A DNA stretch of 64,000 nt from Palauibacter sp022826685 (GTDB lineage Bacteria; Gemmatimonadota; Gemmatimonadetes; Palauibacterales; Palauibacteraceae): assembly GCF_965221685.1 (NCBI RefSeq), contig NZ_OZ244907.1; one strand, given 5' to 3'. This document shows positions 7,525 through 16,440 of the stretch, piece by piece. A program made the translations under genes and the position numbers. A model generated the notes under the pieces. The model was given only the letters and a program-made list of their open reading frames with translations, did not search any database and had not been told where the DNA came from. Position 1 is the stretch's first letter. Each line of letters opens with the position of its first letter.

Positions 7525-10500
7525 ATGTTGTTTCACTTGTCAGGGCGGCGGCGGCGCGCGAGCGCGCTGACCGCTACAGCAGTGAGCGCCTGGCTCTTTA
7601 TCGGCGCGGCCCCGCTGCTCGCTCAGGGAGCGATCTCGGGGACGGTGACCGACGCGGAGTCGCTGGCCCCGGTGGCCGGCGCGCAGGTGTTTGTTGCGGG
7701 AACGGTGATCGGTACGCTGTCGGGTCTGGAGGGCACGTACCGGTTGGACGGCGTACCGGCGGGCGAGCAGACCGTGACGGTTCGCCTGATCGGCTACCGG
7801 GAGCTGTCGCAGACGGTGACGGTGGCGTCGGGTCAGGTGGCGACGGCGGACTTCTCCGTGGAGCAGACGGCGCTTCGCCTCCAGGACATCGTCGTAACGG
7901 GAGTGGTGGGCGAGACGCCTCAGGTGAAGCTCCCGTTCACGGTGGAGCGGCTGTCGGCGCAGGACCTTCCGGTCCCGGCCGCGGACGCCTCTTCGCTGCT
8001 GGCGGGCAAGGCCGCGGGCGTATCGGTCATCTCGGCTTCCGGCCAGCCGGGCCAGGCGGCCTCGATCACGCTTCGCGGCCCGACGTCGATCAACACGTCC
8101 GGCCGGAGCATGTCACCGCTGATCGTGATCGACGGCGTGATCCAGGCCGAGGGCGCTTCGCTTTCCGACGTGGGCGCGCTCGACATCGATCACGTGGAGA
8201 TCGTGAAGGGTGCGGCAGCGGCGTCGCTGTACGGTTCGCGGGCGCAGAACGGCGTGATCGAGATCACGACGAAGCGCGGCACCGGCCTGCAGACGAACTC
8301 GCTGAACATCACGGGCCGCGGCGAGTACGGCTTCGGCCAGCTCGTCGGTGACGTCGGCCTCGTGCGTTCGCATCCGTACGAGATGAACGCGTCCGGCACG
8401 AAGTTCATCGACACCGAGGGCAGCGAGGTCGACTTCCGCGACCTGAACCGCCCCGGCTTCGGGTCTGCCCGGCTCTACAATCAGATCAATCCGGGCGAGC
8501 AGCCGTCGCCGCAGACGGCGTTCGCGAACCAGGCGTTCCCGACCGCACTGTTCGACCACATGGACACGTTCTTCGATCCCGGCGAGACGATGGACATCTA
8601 CGGCGCGGTGACGGGCCGTTTCGGTGAGTCGAGCTTCCGGGTGAGCGTGAACCAGTTCCGCGAATCCGGCGTCGTGAGTTGCTCCGTCTGCATCGACAAC
8701 CTCGCCACGCTGAACGCGGACCGCGTCGCGCAGGGCCTGTCGGCCTTCGACGTGGGACTCCCGAATGACGAAGGCTACGAGCGGCAGAACGTGCGCCTGA
8801 ACGTCGACACGCGCTTCGGCGATCTCGACATCGCGGCGAGCGGCTTCTACTCGCGCTCCGACCAGGACGACAAGGCCGTGTCGACCGGCGCCTTCTCGCG
8901 GCTGACCTTCATGTCGCCCGCGATCGACCTCACGCAGATCGATCCGACGGACGGGTATCCCGAGATCGGCGCGGACCCGCAGTCGATCGAGGAGAACCCG
9001 CTCTACCTGCTGGCCACGAACGACAGCCGGGACGAGCGGACGCGGACGATGGGGTCCGTGGATCTCAACTTCTCGCCCGCGGCCCTCGACTGGCTGACGC
9101 TCGAGGCGAATGCCTCCTTCGACCGGACGGACTTCAGCGACTACACGATCCGCCCCAAGAACGAGCGTAGCCTGGGTGGCGGCGGCGTCGGCGACTTCAC
9201 CGGCGGCAGCCTCCGCGAATTCAACTCCACCAACGAGGCGGTCAACGCGTCGGTGACGCTCGGCGGGAGCCAGACGTTCATGGACGGCGACCTCACGGTG
9301 CGTGCGAAGGCCCGCTACCTGATCGAGGACCAGAGCTACCAGTCGAACGGCGTGTTCGGCAGCCGGTTCTCGGTGCAGGACGTGCCGAACTTCGGTGCGA
9401 TCATCGGCGAGACGTCGGGGAACAACTTCACCAGCGCCATCAAGTCGGAAGGACTGTTCGGGATCGCGAGCGCCGACTACCGCGGCCGCTACATCGTCGA
9501 CGGTCTCATTCGGCGTGACGGTTCCTCGCTGTTCGGACCTGATGAGCGGTGGCAGACCTACTACCGCGGCTCGCTCGCGTGGCGGATCTCTCAGGAAGAT
9601 TTCTGGAACATCGACGCGATCGATGAGTTCAAGCTGCGCTTCTCGCTGGGAACGGCGGGCGGCCGGCCGAACTTCGCCGCCCAGTACGAGACGTTCGGCG
9701 TCTCGGCGGGCGCGATTTTCCCGATCAACCTCGGGAACCGCGCGTTGAAGCCGGAGTTCACGTCCGAGAAGGAAGCGGGAATGAACTTCGTGTTCTTCGA
9801 CAACCTGGGTCTCGACCTGACGTATGCGTGGCAGACGACGGACCAGCAGCTCCTGCAGGTTCCGCAGCCGGCGTTCGTGGGCTTCTCGAGCCAGTGGCAG
9901 AACGCGGGCGAGATCGCGGCCGAGACGTACGAGGTGTCACTGCGCTACGCGGCGATCGACGAGCAGGACATGGGTCTCCAGTTCCGGCTGAACTGGGACC
10001 GGACCCAGCAGGAGATCACGCGTCTGGACGTGCCCGACTTCACGCAGGGCGGCAACTTCTTCGTTTCCGAGGGTCGTCCGCTGGGCGAGCTGTGGGGCGA
10101 AGTGTGGGCCACCAGCTGCGCGGATCTGGCGCCGATCGGCGTGTCGGCTTCCGACTGCAATGCCAACTTCCAGGTCAACGATGACGGCCTCCTCGTCCCG
10201 ACGGGCGGCGCGGCCTTCACGGAAGGCTTCAGCAAGAAGCTGTGGGGGACTCAGGTCGAGGTCGCCACGGCGGACGGCTCCAACTCGTACCACTGGGGTC
10301 TGCCGATCAAGGTTCAGGATTACTCGCCGGCGTGCGTGGCGAAGAATCCCGGCGACTACGAGGAGAAGTGCTCGCTGACCGAGTTCCTGCCGTTCGGGAA
10401 CACGACGCCGGACTTCAACGCATCGTTCGCGACGAACTTCCGGTACCATGGTCTCAGCGTGAACGCGCTCCTGGAGACCTCGCAGGGCCAGTCGATCTAC

Positions 10501-10908
10501 AACGGCACGGCGCAGTGGGCGCTTCGCGAACTGCGGGGTGAGGACACGGACCAGACGGGCAAGCCGCTGGAGCACAACAAGCCCGTGGGTTACGCCTCCG
10601 CGGTCTACTCCGTGAACGCCGACAACTCCTGGTTCCGCGAGGACGGCAGCTGGATCAAGATGCGTGAGCTTTCGCTCGGCTACACGCTGCCCCAGAGCAT
10701 GGTCGAAAGTCTGTTCAGCGGCGTCTTCGACCGGGTTACGCTCAATGTGATCGGCCGCAATCTGTTCACGATCACGGAGTACCGCGGCTACGACCCCGAG
10801 GTCGGACGCGGGAGCGGGTCGCTTCAGAACGCAGCGCTGAACCGAGTGGACAGCTTCGGTTATCCGAACTTCCGGAGCTTCACCTTCTCGGCCGAACTGG
10901 TATTCTGA
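7525..10908 (+). CDS. SusC/RagA-type TonB-dependent outer-membrane receptor, copy 1
   Basis: The product is 1127 residues. A signal peptide covers 1-34 (cleavage after LLAQ). A CarboxypepD_reg-like domain (about 36-120) carries GTVTDAESLAPVAGAQV. A plug domain (about 130-250) has LLAGKAAGVSV, PLIVIDGV, DIDHVEIVKGAAAASLYGSRAQNGVIEITTKRG. A long 22-strand-type barrel ends in FSAELVF with the terminal Phe. Such receptors take up oligosaccharides or peptides with a SusD lid, driven by TonB. Cysteine pairs appear at CSVC (near 385), in the 864-877 region and in the 936-947 region, which is unusual for a barrel. The ATG at 7525 has AGGAGGGA in front. It is followed by its susD after 107 bases. The substrate is not predictable from sequence alone. 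Confidence 0.95.
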   Translation: MLFHLSGRRRRASALTATAVSAWLFIGAAPLLAQGAISGTVTDAESLAPVAGAQVFVAGTVIGTLSGLEGTYRLDGVPAGEQTVTVRLIGYRELSQTVTVASGQVATADFSVEQTALRLQDIVVTGVVGETPQVKLPFTVERLSAQDLPVPAADASSLLAGKAAGVSVISASGQPGQAASITLRGPTSINTSGRSMSPLIVIDGVIQAEGASLSDVGALDIDHVEIVKGAAAASLYGSRAQNGVIEITTKRGTGLQTNSLNITGRGEYGFGQLVGDVGLVRSHPYEMNASGTKFIDTEGSEVDFRDLNRPGFGSARLYNQINPGEQPSPQTAFANQAFPTALFDHMDTFFDPGETMDIYGAVTGRFGESSFRVSVNQFRESGVVSCSVCIDNLATLNADRVAQGLSAFDVGLPNDEGYERQNVRLNVDTRFGDLDIAASGFYSRSDQDDKAVSTGAFSRLTFMSPAIDLTQIDPTDGYPEIGADPQSIEENPLYLLATNDSRDERTRTMGSVDLNFSPAALDWLTLEANASFDRTDFSDYTIRPKNERSLGGGGVGDFTGGSLREFNSTNEAVNASVTLGGSQTFMDGDLTVRAKARYLIEDQSYQSNGVFGSRFSVQDVPNFGAIIGETSGNNFTSAIKSEGLFGIASADYRGRYIVDGLIRRDGSSLFGPDERWQTYYRGSLAWRISQEDFWNIDAIDEFKLRFSLGTAGGRPNFAAQYETFGVSAGAIFPINLGNRALKPEFTSEKEAGMNFVFFDNLGLDLTYAWQTTDQQLLQVPQPAFVGFSSQWQNAGEIAAETYEVSLRYAAIDEQDMGLQFRLNWDRTQQEITRLDVPDFTQGGNFFVSEGRPLGELWGEVWATSCADLAPIGVSASDCNANFQVNDDGLLVPTGGAAFTEGFSKKLWGTQVEVATADGSNSYHWGLPIKVQDYSPACVAKNPGDYEEKCSLTEFLPFGNTTPDFNASFATNFRYHGLSVNALLETSQGQSIYNGTAQWALRELRGEDTDQTGKPLEHNKPVGYASAVYSVNADNSWFREDGSWIKMRELSLGYTLPQSMVESLFSGVFDRVTLNVIGRNLFTITEYRGYDPEVGRGSGSLQNAALNRVDSFGYPNFRSFTFSAELVF

Positions 10909-10926
10909 TTCCTTGCCCGTGGCAGT

Positions 10927-10960
10927 GGCGGGGCGCCCTCTCCGGAGGGCGTCCCCCGCC
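10927..10960 (+). terminator. Strong GC hairpin between susC1 and susD1
   Basis: GGCGGGG-CGCCCTC pairs with GAGGGCG-CCCCGCC around a TCCG loop, a 14-pair stem with a two-base bulge. There is no T tract. Its position between receptor and lipoprotein genes suggests an attenuator or an mRNA-processing/stability element rather than a full stop. Confidence 0.5.
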
Positions 10961-11015
10961 CGATGATCCGCAACGGAAAAGGACCGGGAGATACCGATTG
11001 AACAACGGAGAGACC

Positions 11016-12740
11016 ATGAACAGGAAGCTGACGCTACCGGCCTTTGCGCTGGCGCTGACGGTCGGCTTTTCGGGTTGTGACCTGCAGGTCGACAACCCGA
11101 ACCAGCCGGACCGCGCTCGTGCGCTGGCCGGCCCGGACGATGTGGAGACGCTCATCGCGAGCTCCTTCCTCAAGGTCTGGGAAATCGGACATTATTGGAA
11201 CAACGCGAACTTCGCGTTCGGCCACATGGCCAGTCGCCACACGGCGACCTGGGGCAACATGGGGATGAACGACCTCGGCCGTGAGCCCCGCGAGGCCCTG
11301 CCGAACTCGCCTTCGTATCGCTGGGCCTACGTCTTCGAGGCCAACTGGGGTGACGCTTACGGCGGCATCTCCGGAGCATCGGACGGGGTCCGGGCCATCG
11401 AGGCGGGCCTCGAGATCGGGCCGGGCGGTGAGCGGAACGCGCGCGCCCTCGCCTTCGCGGCGGGCAACCAGGCGATCCTTTCCTGCCTGCTCGCGCTCTG
11501 GTATGACCAGGCCTTCATCGTCGACGAGACGACCGACCTCGGCGGCGAACTCGAGACGGTCGACTACAACGGCATGTTCAGCTACGCGATGGGCAAGCTG
11601 GATGCGGCGGAGTCGCAGGCCCGCTCGAGTTCGTTCACGCTGAACGATACGTGGCTCAACGGGAACCCCTGGGACAACAACCAGTGGGCCGACTATCTCG
11701 TAGGCTGGAAGGCGCGCTGCGCGGCGAACATGCCGCGAACCGACGCCGAGGCCGCGGGCGCCAACTGGGGCCAGATCATCTCCAACGCCCAGAACAGCAT
11801 CCAGGACGTCGTGATCACGGGTGAGGACTCCTCGTCCGACAGCCCGTGGTTCGACGGCCTCAAGTCGCTCATGCAGGAGAACAACACCTGGCACCGGATG
11901 CACATGGACTGGGTGGGCATGGCCGACCAGAGCGGCGAGTACCAGGACTGGCTTGGGATCCCGACGCAGCAGCGCACCGCGCGCAAGATGGCGTTCGGCG
12001 ACGACATGCGTTTTCCGGCCCAGCCCGAGAACGGCTTGAAGTCGGAGGTCGTGAGCCCGTCGGTTGCCTCCGACGGCCCGCGGTCGAAGTACAACTCGAC
12101 GATCATCTTCCGGCCGGAGCGCGGTACGTACCGCCAGTCGCACTACGGCGACATCCGGTATGACGCCTACACGCTCAGCTGCAGCTTCTGCTTCTTCGGG
12201 CCGATGGAGCACATGACGAAGCAGGAGATGGATCACTACGTCGCCGAGGGCCACTACCGCATGGGTAACTTTGCGGGCGCCGCGGAGATCGTGAACAAGA
12301 CGCGGATGGAAGCCGGGTTGCCTCCGGCTCCGTCGAACCCGACGGAGGCCGTCCCGTCCAACGGCGCGGGCGAGTGCACGCCCCGGAAGCGGTACGATAC
12401 ACAGGGCCGCTGCGGTAACCTGCGGGATGCGATGTGGTTCGAGCACTTCGAGAACGTGTTCAACGTGTTTGGCGGACTCGAGTTCTGGCACGGACGTCGC
12501 AACGACATCCTGCCGGCGGGTACGGCGCTGCAACTGCCGCTGCCGGCCGCCGACCTCGAAGTGCTTCAGCGCGACATCTACACGTTCGGTGGTGGCGGTG
12601 CGAGCTCGGCCGGCGATCCTACGCCGAGCGTGGTCCCCGGCAGCCTCGACGCTGCGCTGGAGCGGGTGACCTTTGCTCTCGAGCGCATTCGGGAGCAACA
12701 GGCTGCGGAACGCCGGGCGCGGGATCTCGTCGTCAGGTAG
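11016..12740 (+). CDS. SusD/RagB-type nutrient-binding lipoprotein, copy 1
   Basis: The product is 574 residues. A lipoprotein signal ends at Cys21 (VGFSGC). The body is alpha-helical with a SusD-like layout: an N-terminal NPNQPDRARAL segment after the lipid anchor, then repeated helical pairs. The C-terminal part contains FEHFENVFNVFGGLEFWHGRR and ends near YTFGG. SusD proteins sit on the outer leaflet and close over the SusC channel to deliver ligand. Internal cysteines include SCSFC near 387 and a GECTP...GRCG pair near 455-465, conserved in all three copies. The ATG at 11016 has ACGGAGAG before it; a TTG six codons upstream is less likely because the signal peptide begins at MNRKL. It is the partner of the preceding susC. 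Confidence 0.92.
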   Translation: MNRKLTLPAFALALTVGFSGCDLQVDNPNQPDRARALAGPDDVETLIASSFLKVWEIGHYWNNANFAFGHMASRHTATWGNMGMNDLGREPREALPNSPSYRWAYVFEANWGDAYGGISGASDGVRAIEAGLEIGPGGERNARALAFAAGNQAILSCLLALWYDQAFIVDETTDLGGELETVDYNGMFSYAMGKLDAAESQARSSSFTLNDTWLNGNPWDNNQWADYLVGWKARCAANMPRTDAEAAGANWGQIISNAQNSIQDVVITGEDSSSDSPWFDGLKSLMQENNTWHRMHMDWVGMADQSGEYQDWLGIPTQQRTARKMAFGDDMRFPAQPENGLKSEVVSPSVASDGPRSKYNSTIIFRPERGTYRQSHYGDIRYDAYTLSCSFCFFGPMEHMTKQEMDHYVAEGHYRMGNFAGAAEIVNKTRMEAGLPPAPSNPTEAVPSNGAGECTPRKRYDTQGRCGNLRDAMWFEHFENVFNVFGGLEFWHGRRNDILPAGTALQLPLPAADLEVLQRDIYTFGGGGASSAGDPTPSVVPGSLDAALERVTFALERIREQQAAERRARDLVVR

Positions 12741-12842
12741 CAACGCAGCAACCCGGCAGGCCCGGGTCGGGGGTGGTTCTCCCCGAAAGTTTTGAACCAG
12801 GAAGGCGGTTGGTTGGACAAACAGCCCTTCCAGGGAGCGTGG

Positions 12843-12881
12843 ACGCCTCCCGGCGCCGTCAGTGACGGTTCCGGGAGGCGT
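12843..12881 (+). terminator. Hairpin after susD1
   Basis: ACGCCTCCCGG pairs perfectly with CCGGGAGGCGT (11 pairs), and an inner CCGTC/GACGG stem of five pairs caps it. There is no T tract, as is common for GC-rich genomes. It probably ends or slows the susC1-susD1 transcript. Confidence 0.5.
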
Positions 12882-12914
12882 GCGCTTAACAACGAGGCGA
12901 ACGCTTACAAGACG

Positions 12915-12957
12915 ATGATCGGGGGCCCCAGTCCTGCGCTCCCGATCATTCTCATTT
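12915..12957 (+). terminator. Second hairpin before susC2 with T-rich flank
   Basis: ATGATCGGG (12915-12923) pairs with CCCGATCAT (12941-12949), followed by TCTCATTT. This is closer to a classic intrinsic terminator than its neighbour at 12843. It could also be an operator because the arms are symmetrical. Confidence 0.45.
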
Positions 12958-13015
12958 ATGGGACGGGAGAGGGTTCGGGTCGCCGAGAGAATCTACGCTA
13001 AAGGAAGGGCAATCC

Positions 13016-16000
13016 ATGTTGCACAAGTCGTCAGGACGGCGGCGGCGCGCGAGCGCGCTGGCCGCCACGGTAGTGAGCGCCTGGCTCTTTATCGGCGCGG
13101 CCCCGCTGCTCGCTCAGGGAGCGATCTCCGGGACGGTGACCGACGCGGAGTCGCTGGCCCCGGTGGCCGGCGCGCAGGTGTTCGTTGCGGGAACGGTGAT
13201 CGGTGGGCTGACGGGTCTGGAGGGCACGTACCGGCTGGACGGCGTACCGGCGGGCGAGCAGACCGTGACGGTTCGCCTGATCGGCTACCGGGAGCTGTCG
13301 CAGACGGTGACGGTGGCGTCGGGTCAGGTGGCGACGGCGGACTTCTCCGTGGAGCAGACGGCGCTTCGCCTCCAGGACATCGTCGTGACGGGGGTGGTGG
13401 GCGAGACGCCGCAGGTCAAGCTCCCGTTCACGGTGGAGCGGCTGTCGGCGCAGAACTTCCCTGTCCCGGCGGCGGATGTCTCTTCGCTGCTGACGGCGAA
13501 GGCCGCGGGCGTATCCGTCGTCTCCGGCTCGGGCCAGCCCGGCTCCGAGGCATCCATCATGCTGCGGGGTCCAACCTCCATCAACTCATCCGGTCGGTCG
13601 CTATCGCCGCTGATCGTGATCGACGGCGTGATCCAGTCGGAGTCAGCCTCGCTCTCCGACATCGGATCGCTGGATATCGACCACGTGGAGATCGTGAAGG
13701 GGGCGGCGGCGGCTTCGCTGTACGGTTCGCGGGCGCAGAACGGCGTGATCGAGATCTCGACGAAGCGCGGCACGGGCCTGCAGACGAACTCGCTGAACAT
13801 CCTGGCGCGTGGCGAATACGGCATCGCCCAGCTGGTGGGGGACGTGGGCCTGACGCGGTCCCACCCCTACCAGATGAACGCGGCGGGAACGCTGTTCATC
13901 GACACCGACGGGAACGAGGTCGCTTTCACCGACCTGAGCCGCGGCGGATTCGGTGCTCCGGTCCTCGCGAACCAGATCAACCCCGGCGAACCGGGCGACT
14001 CCTTCACGTCGTTCGCCAACCAGGCGTTCCCCCACGAGCTGTTCGATCACATGAACACGTTCTTCGATCCCGGTGAAACGTTCGATGCCTACGGCGCGGT
14101 GACGGGCCGGTTCGGCGAGTCGAGCTTCCGGGTGAGCGTGGACCAGTTCAGGGAAGGCGGCATCGTGCGTTGCACGCCGTGTATCGACAACCTCGCCACC
14201 CTGAACGCGGACCGGGTCGCCCAGGGCCTGACGGCCTTCAACGCGGGGCTGCCGGACGACGACGGATACGAGCGGCAGAACGTGCGTCTGAACGTGGACA
14301 CGCGCCTGGGGGACCTGGACATTGCGGCGAGCGGCTTCTACTCGCGCGCCAACCAGGACGACAAGGCGCTCGAGAACGGCGCGTTCAGCCAGCTGACTTT
14401 CGCCTCGCCGGCCGTCGACCTGGCGCAGATCGACCCGGTGGACGGGTATCCGCTGATCGATGCGGACTCGCAGTCGATCTCCAACAACCCGCTCTACCTC
14501 CTGGCGATCGTAGACAGTCGGGACAAACGGACGCGGACGATGGGTTCGGTCGACCTCAACTACACTCCGTCGGGTCTCGACTGGCTGACGCTCGAAGCGA
14601 ATGCATCCTTCGACCGGACGGACTTCTACGATTACGAACTCTATCCGAAGAACGAGAAGACCCGTGAGGGCCCGACCGGCGGCAGCCTGCGCGAAGGCAA
14701 CTTCGAGGACGAGGCGATCAACGCATCGGTGACGCTTGGCGCGAGCGAGACGTTCATGGACGGCGACCTCACCGTGCGCGGCAAGGCCCGCTACCTGATC
14801 GAGGACCAGCGTTTCGAGTCGAACGGCGTCTTCGGAACTCAGTTCTCGGTGCAGGACGTCCCGAACTTCGGCGCCATCACCGGATCCACGACGGGCAGCA
14901 ACTCGGTCCGCGCGATCAAGGCGGAAGGGCTCTTCGGGATCGCGAGCGCGGACTACAAGGGCCGCTACATCCTCGACGGCCTGATCCGGCGCGACGGTTC
15001 GTCCCTCTTCGGGCCGGACGAGCGGTGGCAGACCTACTACCGCGGCTCGTTTGCATGGCGCGTGACGCAGGAGGACTTCTGGAACATCGACGCGATCGAT
15101 GAACTGAAGCTGCGCTTCTCGCTGGGTACGGCGGGAGGGCGGCCGAACTTCCAGGCGCAGTACGAGACGTTCGGCATTGCAGGCGGCGCGATCTTCCCCG
15201 TCAACCTCGGGAACACGGCGCTCAAGCCGGAGTTCACGACGGAGCGCGAGGCGGGGCTCAACTTCGTCTTCTTCGACAACCTCGGTCTCGACCTGACGTA
15301 CGCGTGGCAGACGACCGACGACCAGTTGCTGCGCGTCCCGCAGCCGGCGTTCGTGGGTTTCTCGAGCCAGTGGCAGAACGCGGGCGAGATTTCGGCGAAG
15401 ACGTATGAGATCTCCATGCGCTACGCACCGATCGACACGGAGGAGATGGGCCTGCAGTTCCGGGTGAACTGGGACCGGACGCGCCAGGAGATCACGCGCC
15501 TGGATGTTCCCGCGTACCGCCAGGGGACGTTCTTCGTTTCGGAGGGTCGTCCGCTGGGCGAGATGTGGGGCCATGTGCTCGCGACCACCTGCGCGGACCT
15601 CGAACCCGTCGGCATCGCGGCGTCCGACTGCAACGCGAACTTCCAGGTGAACGACGACGGCATCCTCGTGTGGACGGGCGGAGCCGATTACACCGAGGGA
15701 TTCAGCAAGAGGCTCTGGGGCACGGACGGGACGGTGCCCACGACCGATGGTGGCGAGAACAAGTATCTGTGGGGCATCCCGATCAAGGTCCTGGACTACT
15801 CGCCGGCGTGCGTGGCGAAAAACCCGGGCAACTACATGGAGAAGTGCCAGCTCACGGATGTGCTTCCGTTCGGGAATACGACGCCGGACTTCAACGTGTC
15901 GTTCGGGTCCAACTTCCGTTACAAGAGCCTCGCCGTGAACGCCCTCGTCGAGTCGTCGATGGGTCACTCCATCTACAACAACACGGCGCAATGGGCGCTC

Positions 16001-16384
16001 CGCGATGACCGGGGCGAGGACGTGGACCAGACCGGGAAACCCCTCGAGTTCAACAAGTCCATCGGTTACGTGGCGGGGGTTTATCTCTCGAACAACGACA
16101 ACGACTGGTTCCGCGAGGACGGCGACTGGATCAAGATTCGCGAATTGTCGATCGGGTACACGCTGCCGGACGGGATGCGGGAGAGCCTCTTCGGCGAGAT
16201 GTTCGACCGGATCACCCTCAACGCCATCGGCCGTAACCTGCTGACGATCACGGACTATCGCGGATACGATCCCGAAGTCGGCCGGAGCGGCGGCGAACTC
16301 ACGAACGCGGGCCTGCAGAGGTACGACAGCTTCGGCTATCCGAACTTCCGCTCGTTCACGTTCTCGGCGGAACTGGTCTTCTGA
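13016..16384 (+). CDS. SusC/RagA-type TonB-dependent outer-membrane receptor, copy 2
   Basis: The product is 1122 residues with the same order as copy 1: signal peptide (cleavage after LLAQ), CarboxypepD_reg-like domain, plug with SLYGSRAQNGVIEISTKRG, barrel ending FSAELVF. The first 140 or so codons are almost identical in DNA to copies 1 and 3. Further on this copy is the most divergent of the three; for example the plug has AQNFPVPAADVSSLLTAK. Its receptor-specific loops differ, such as the stretch after 540 rich in Lys/Glu (PKNEKTREG), so its ligand may differ. The CxxC at VRCTPC and the later Cys pairs are kept. GGAAGGG precedes the ATG at 13016. Its susD follows after 56 bases. Confidence 0.95.
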   Translation: MLHKSSGRRRRASALAATVVSAWLFIGAAPLLAQGAISGTVTDAESLAPVAGAQVFVAGTVIGGLTGLEGTYRLDGVPAGEQTVTVRLIGYRELSQTVTVASGQVATADFSVEQTALRLQDIVVTGVVGETPQVKLPFTVERLSAQNFPVPAADVSSLLTAKAAGVSVVSGSGQPGSEASIMLRGPTSINSSGRSLSPLIVIDGVIQSESASLSDIGSLDIDHVEIVKGAAAASLYGSRAQNGVIEISTKRGTGLQTNSLNILARGEYGIAQLVGDVGLTRSHPYQMNAAGTLFIDTDGNEVAFTDLSRGGFGAPVLANQINPGEPGDSFTSFANQAFPHELFDHMNTFFDPGETFDAYGAVTGRFGESSFRVSVDQFREGGIVRCTPCIDNLATLNADRVAQGLTAFNAGLPDDDGYERQNVRLNVDTRLGDLDIAASGFYSRANQDDKALENGAFSQLTFASPAVDLAQIDPVDGYPLIDADSQSISNNPLYLLAIVDSRDKRTRTMGSVDLNYTPSGLDWLTLEANASFDRTDFYDYELYPKNEKTREGPTGGSLREGNFEDEAINASVTLGASETFMDGDLTVRGKARYLIEDQRFESNGVFGTQFSVQDVPNFGAITGSTTGSNSVRAIKAEGLFGIASADYKGRYILDGLIRRDGSSLFGPDERWQTYYRGSFAWRVTQEDFWNIDAIDELKLRFSLGTAGGRPNFQAQYETFGIAGGAIFPVNLGNTALKPEFTTEREAGLNFVFFDNLGLDLTYAWQTTDDQLLRVPQPAFVGFSSQWQNAGEISAKTYEISMRYAPIDTEEMGLQFRVNWDRTRQEITRLDVPAYRQGTFFVSEGRPLGEMWGHVLATTCADLEPVGIAASDCNANFQVNDDGILVWTGGADYTEGFSKRLWGTDGTVPTTDGGENKYLWGIPIKVLDYSPACVAKNPGNYMEKCQLTDVLPFGNTTPDFNVSFGSNFRYKSLAVNALVESSMGHSIYNNTAQWALRDDRGEDVDQTGKPLEFNKSIGYVAGVYLSNNDNDWFREDGDWIKIRELSIGYTLPDGMRESLFGEMFDRITLNAIGRNLLTITDYRGYDPEVGRSGGELTNAGLQRYDSFGYPNFRSFTFSAELVF

Positions 16385-16389
16385 CACTC

Positions 16390-16406
16390 CCTCCGCGAAA
16401 CGGAGG
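16390..16406 (+). terminator. Short hairpin between susC2 and susD2
   Basis: CCTCCG pairs with CGGAGG around a CGAAA loop, six bases after the susC2 stop. It matches the position of the larger susC1-susD1 hairpin and may tune the receptor to lipoprotein ratio. Confidence 0.35.
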
Positions 16407-16440
16407 TCGGACGGAAATTGATCGAGTTAACGGAGGGGTC

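Noticed and set aside
13643..16387. A 914-codon open frame antisense to susC copy 2
   Set aside because: It mirrors the receptor gene, has Arg/Val/Leu-biased composition typical of antisense GC-rich frames, and similar shadows occur opposite the other copies.
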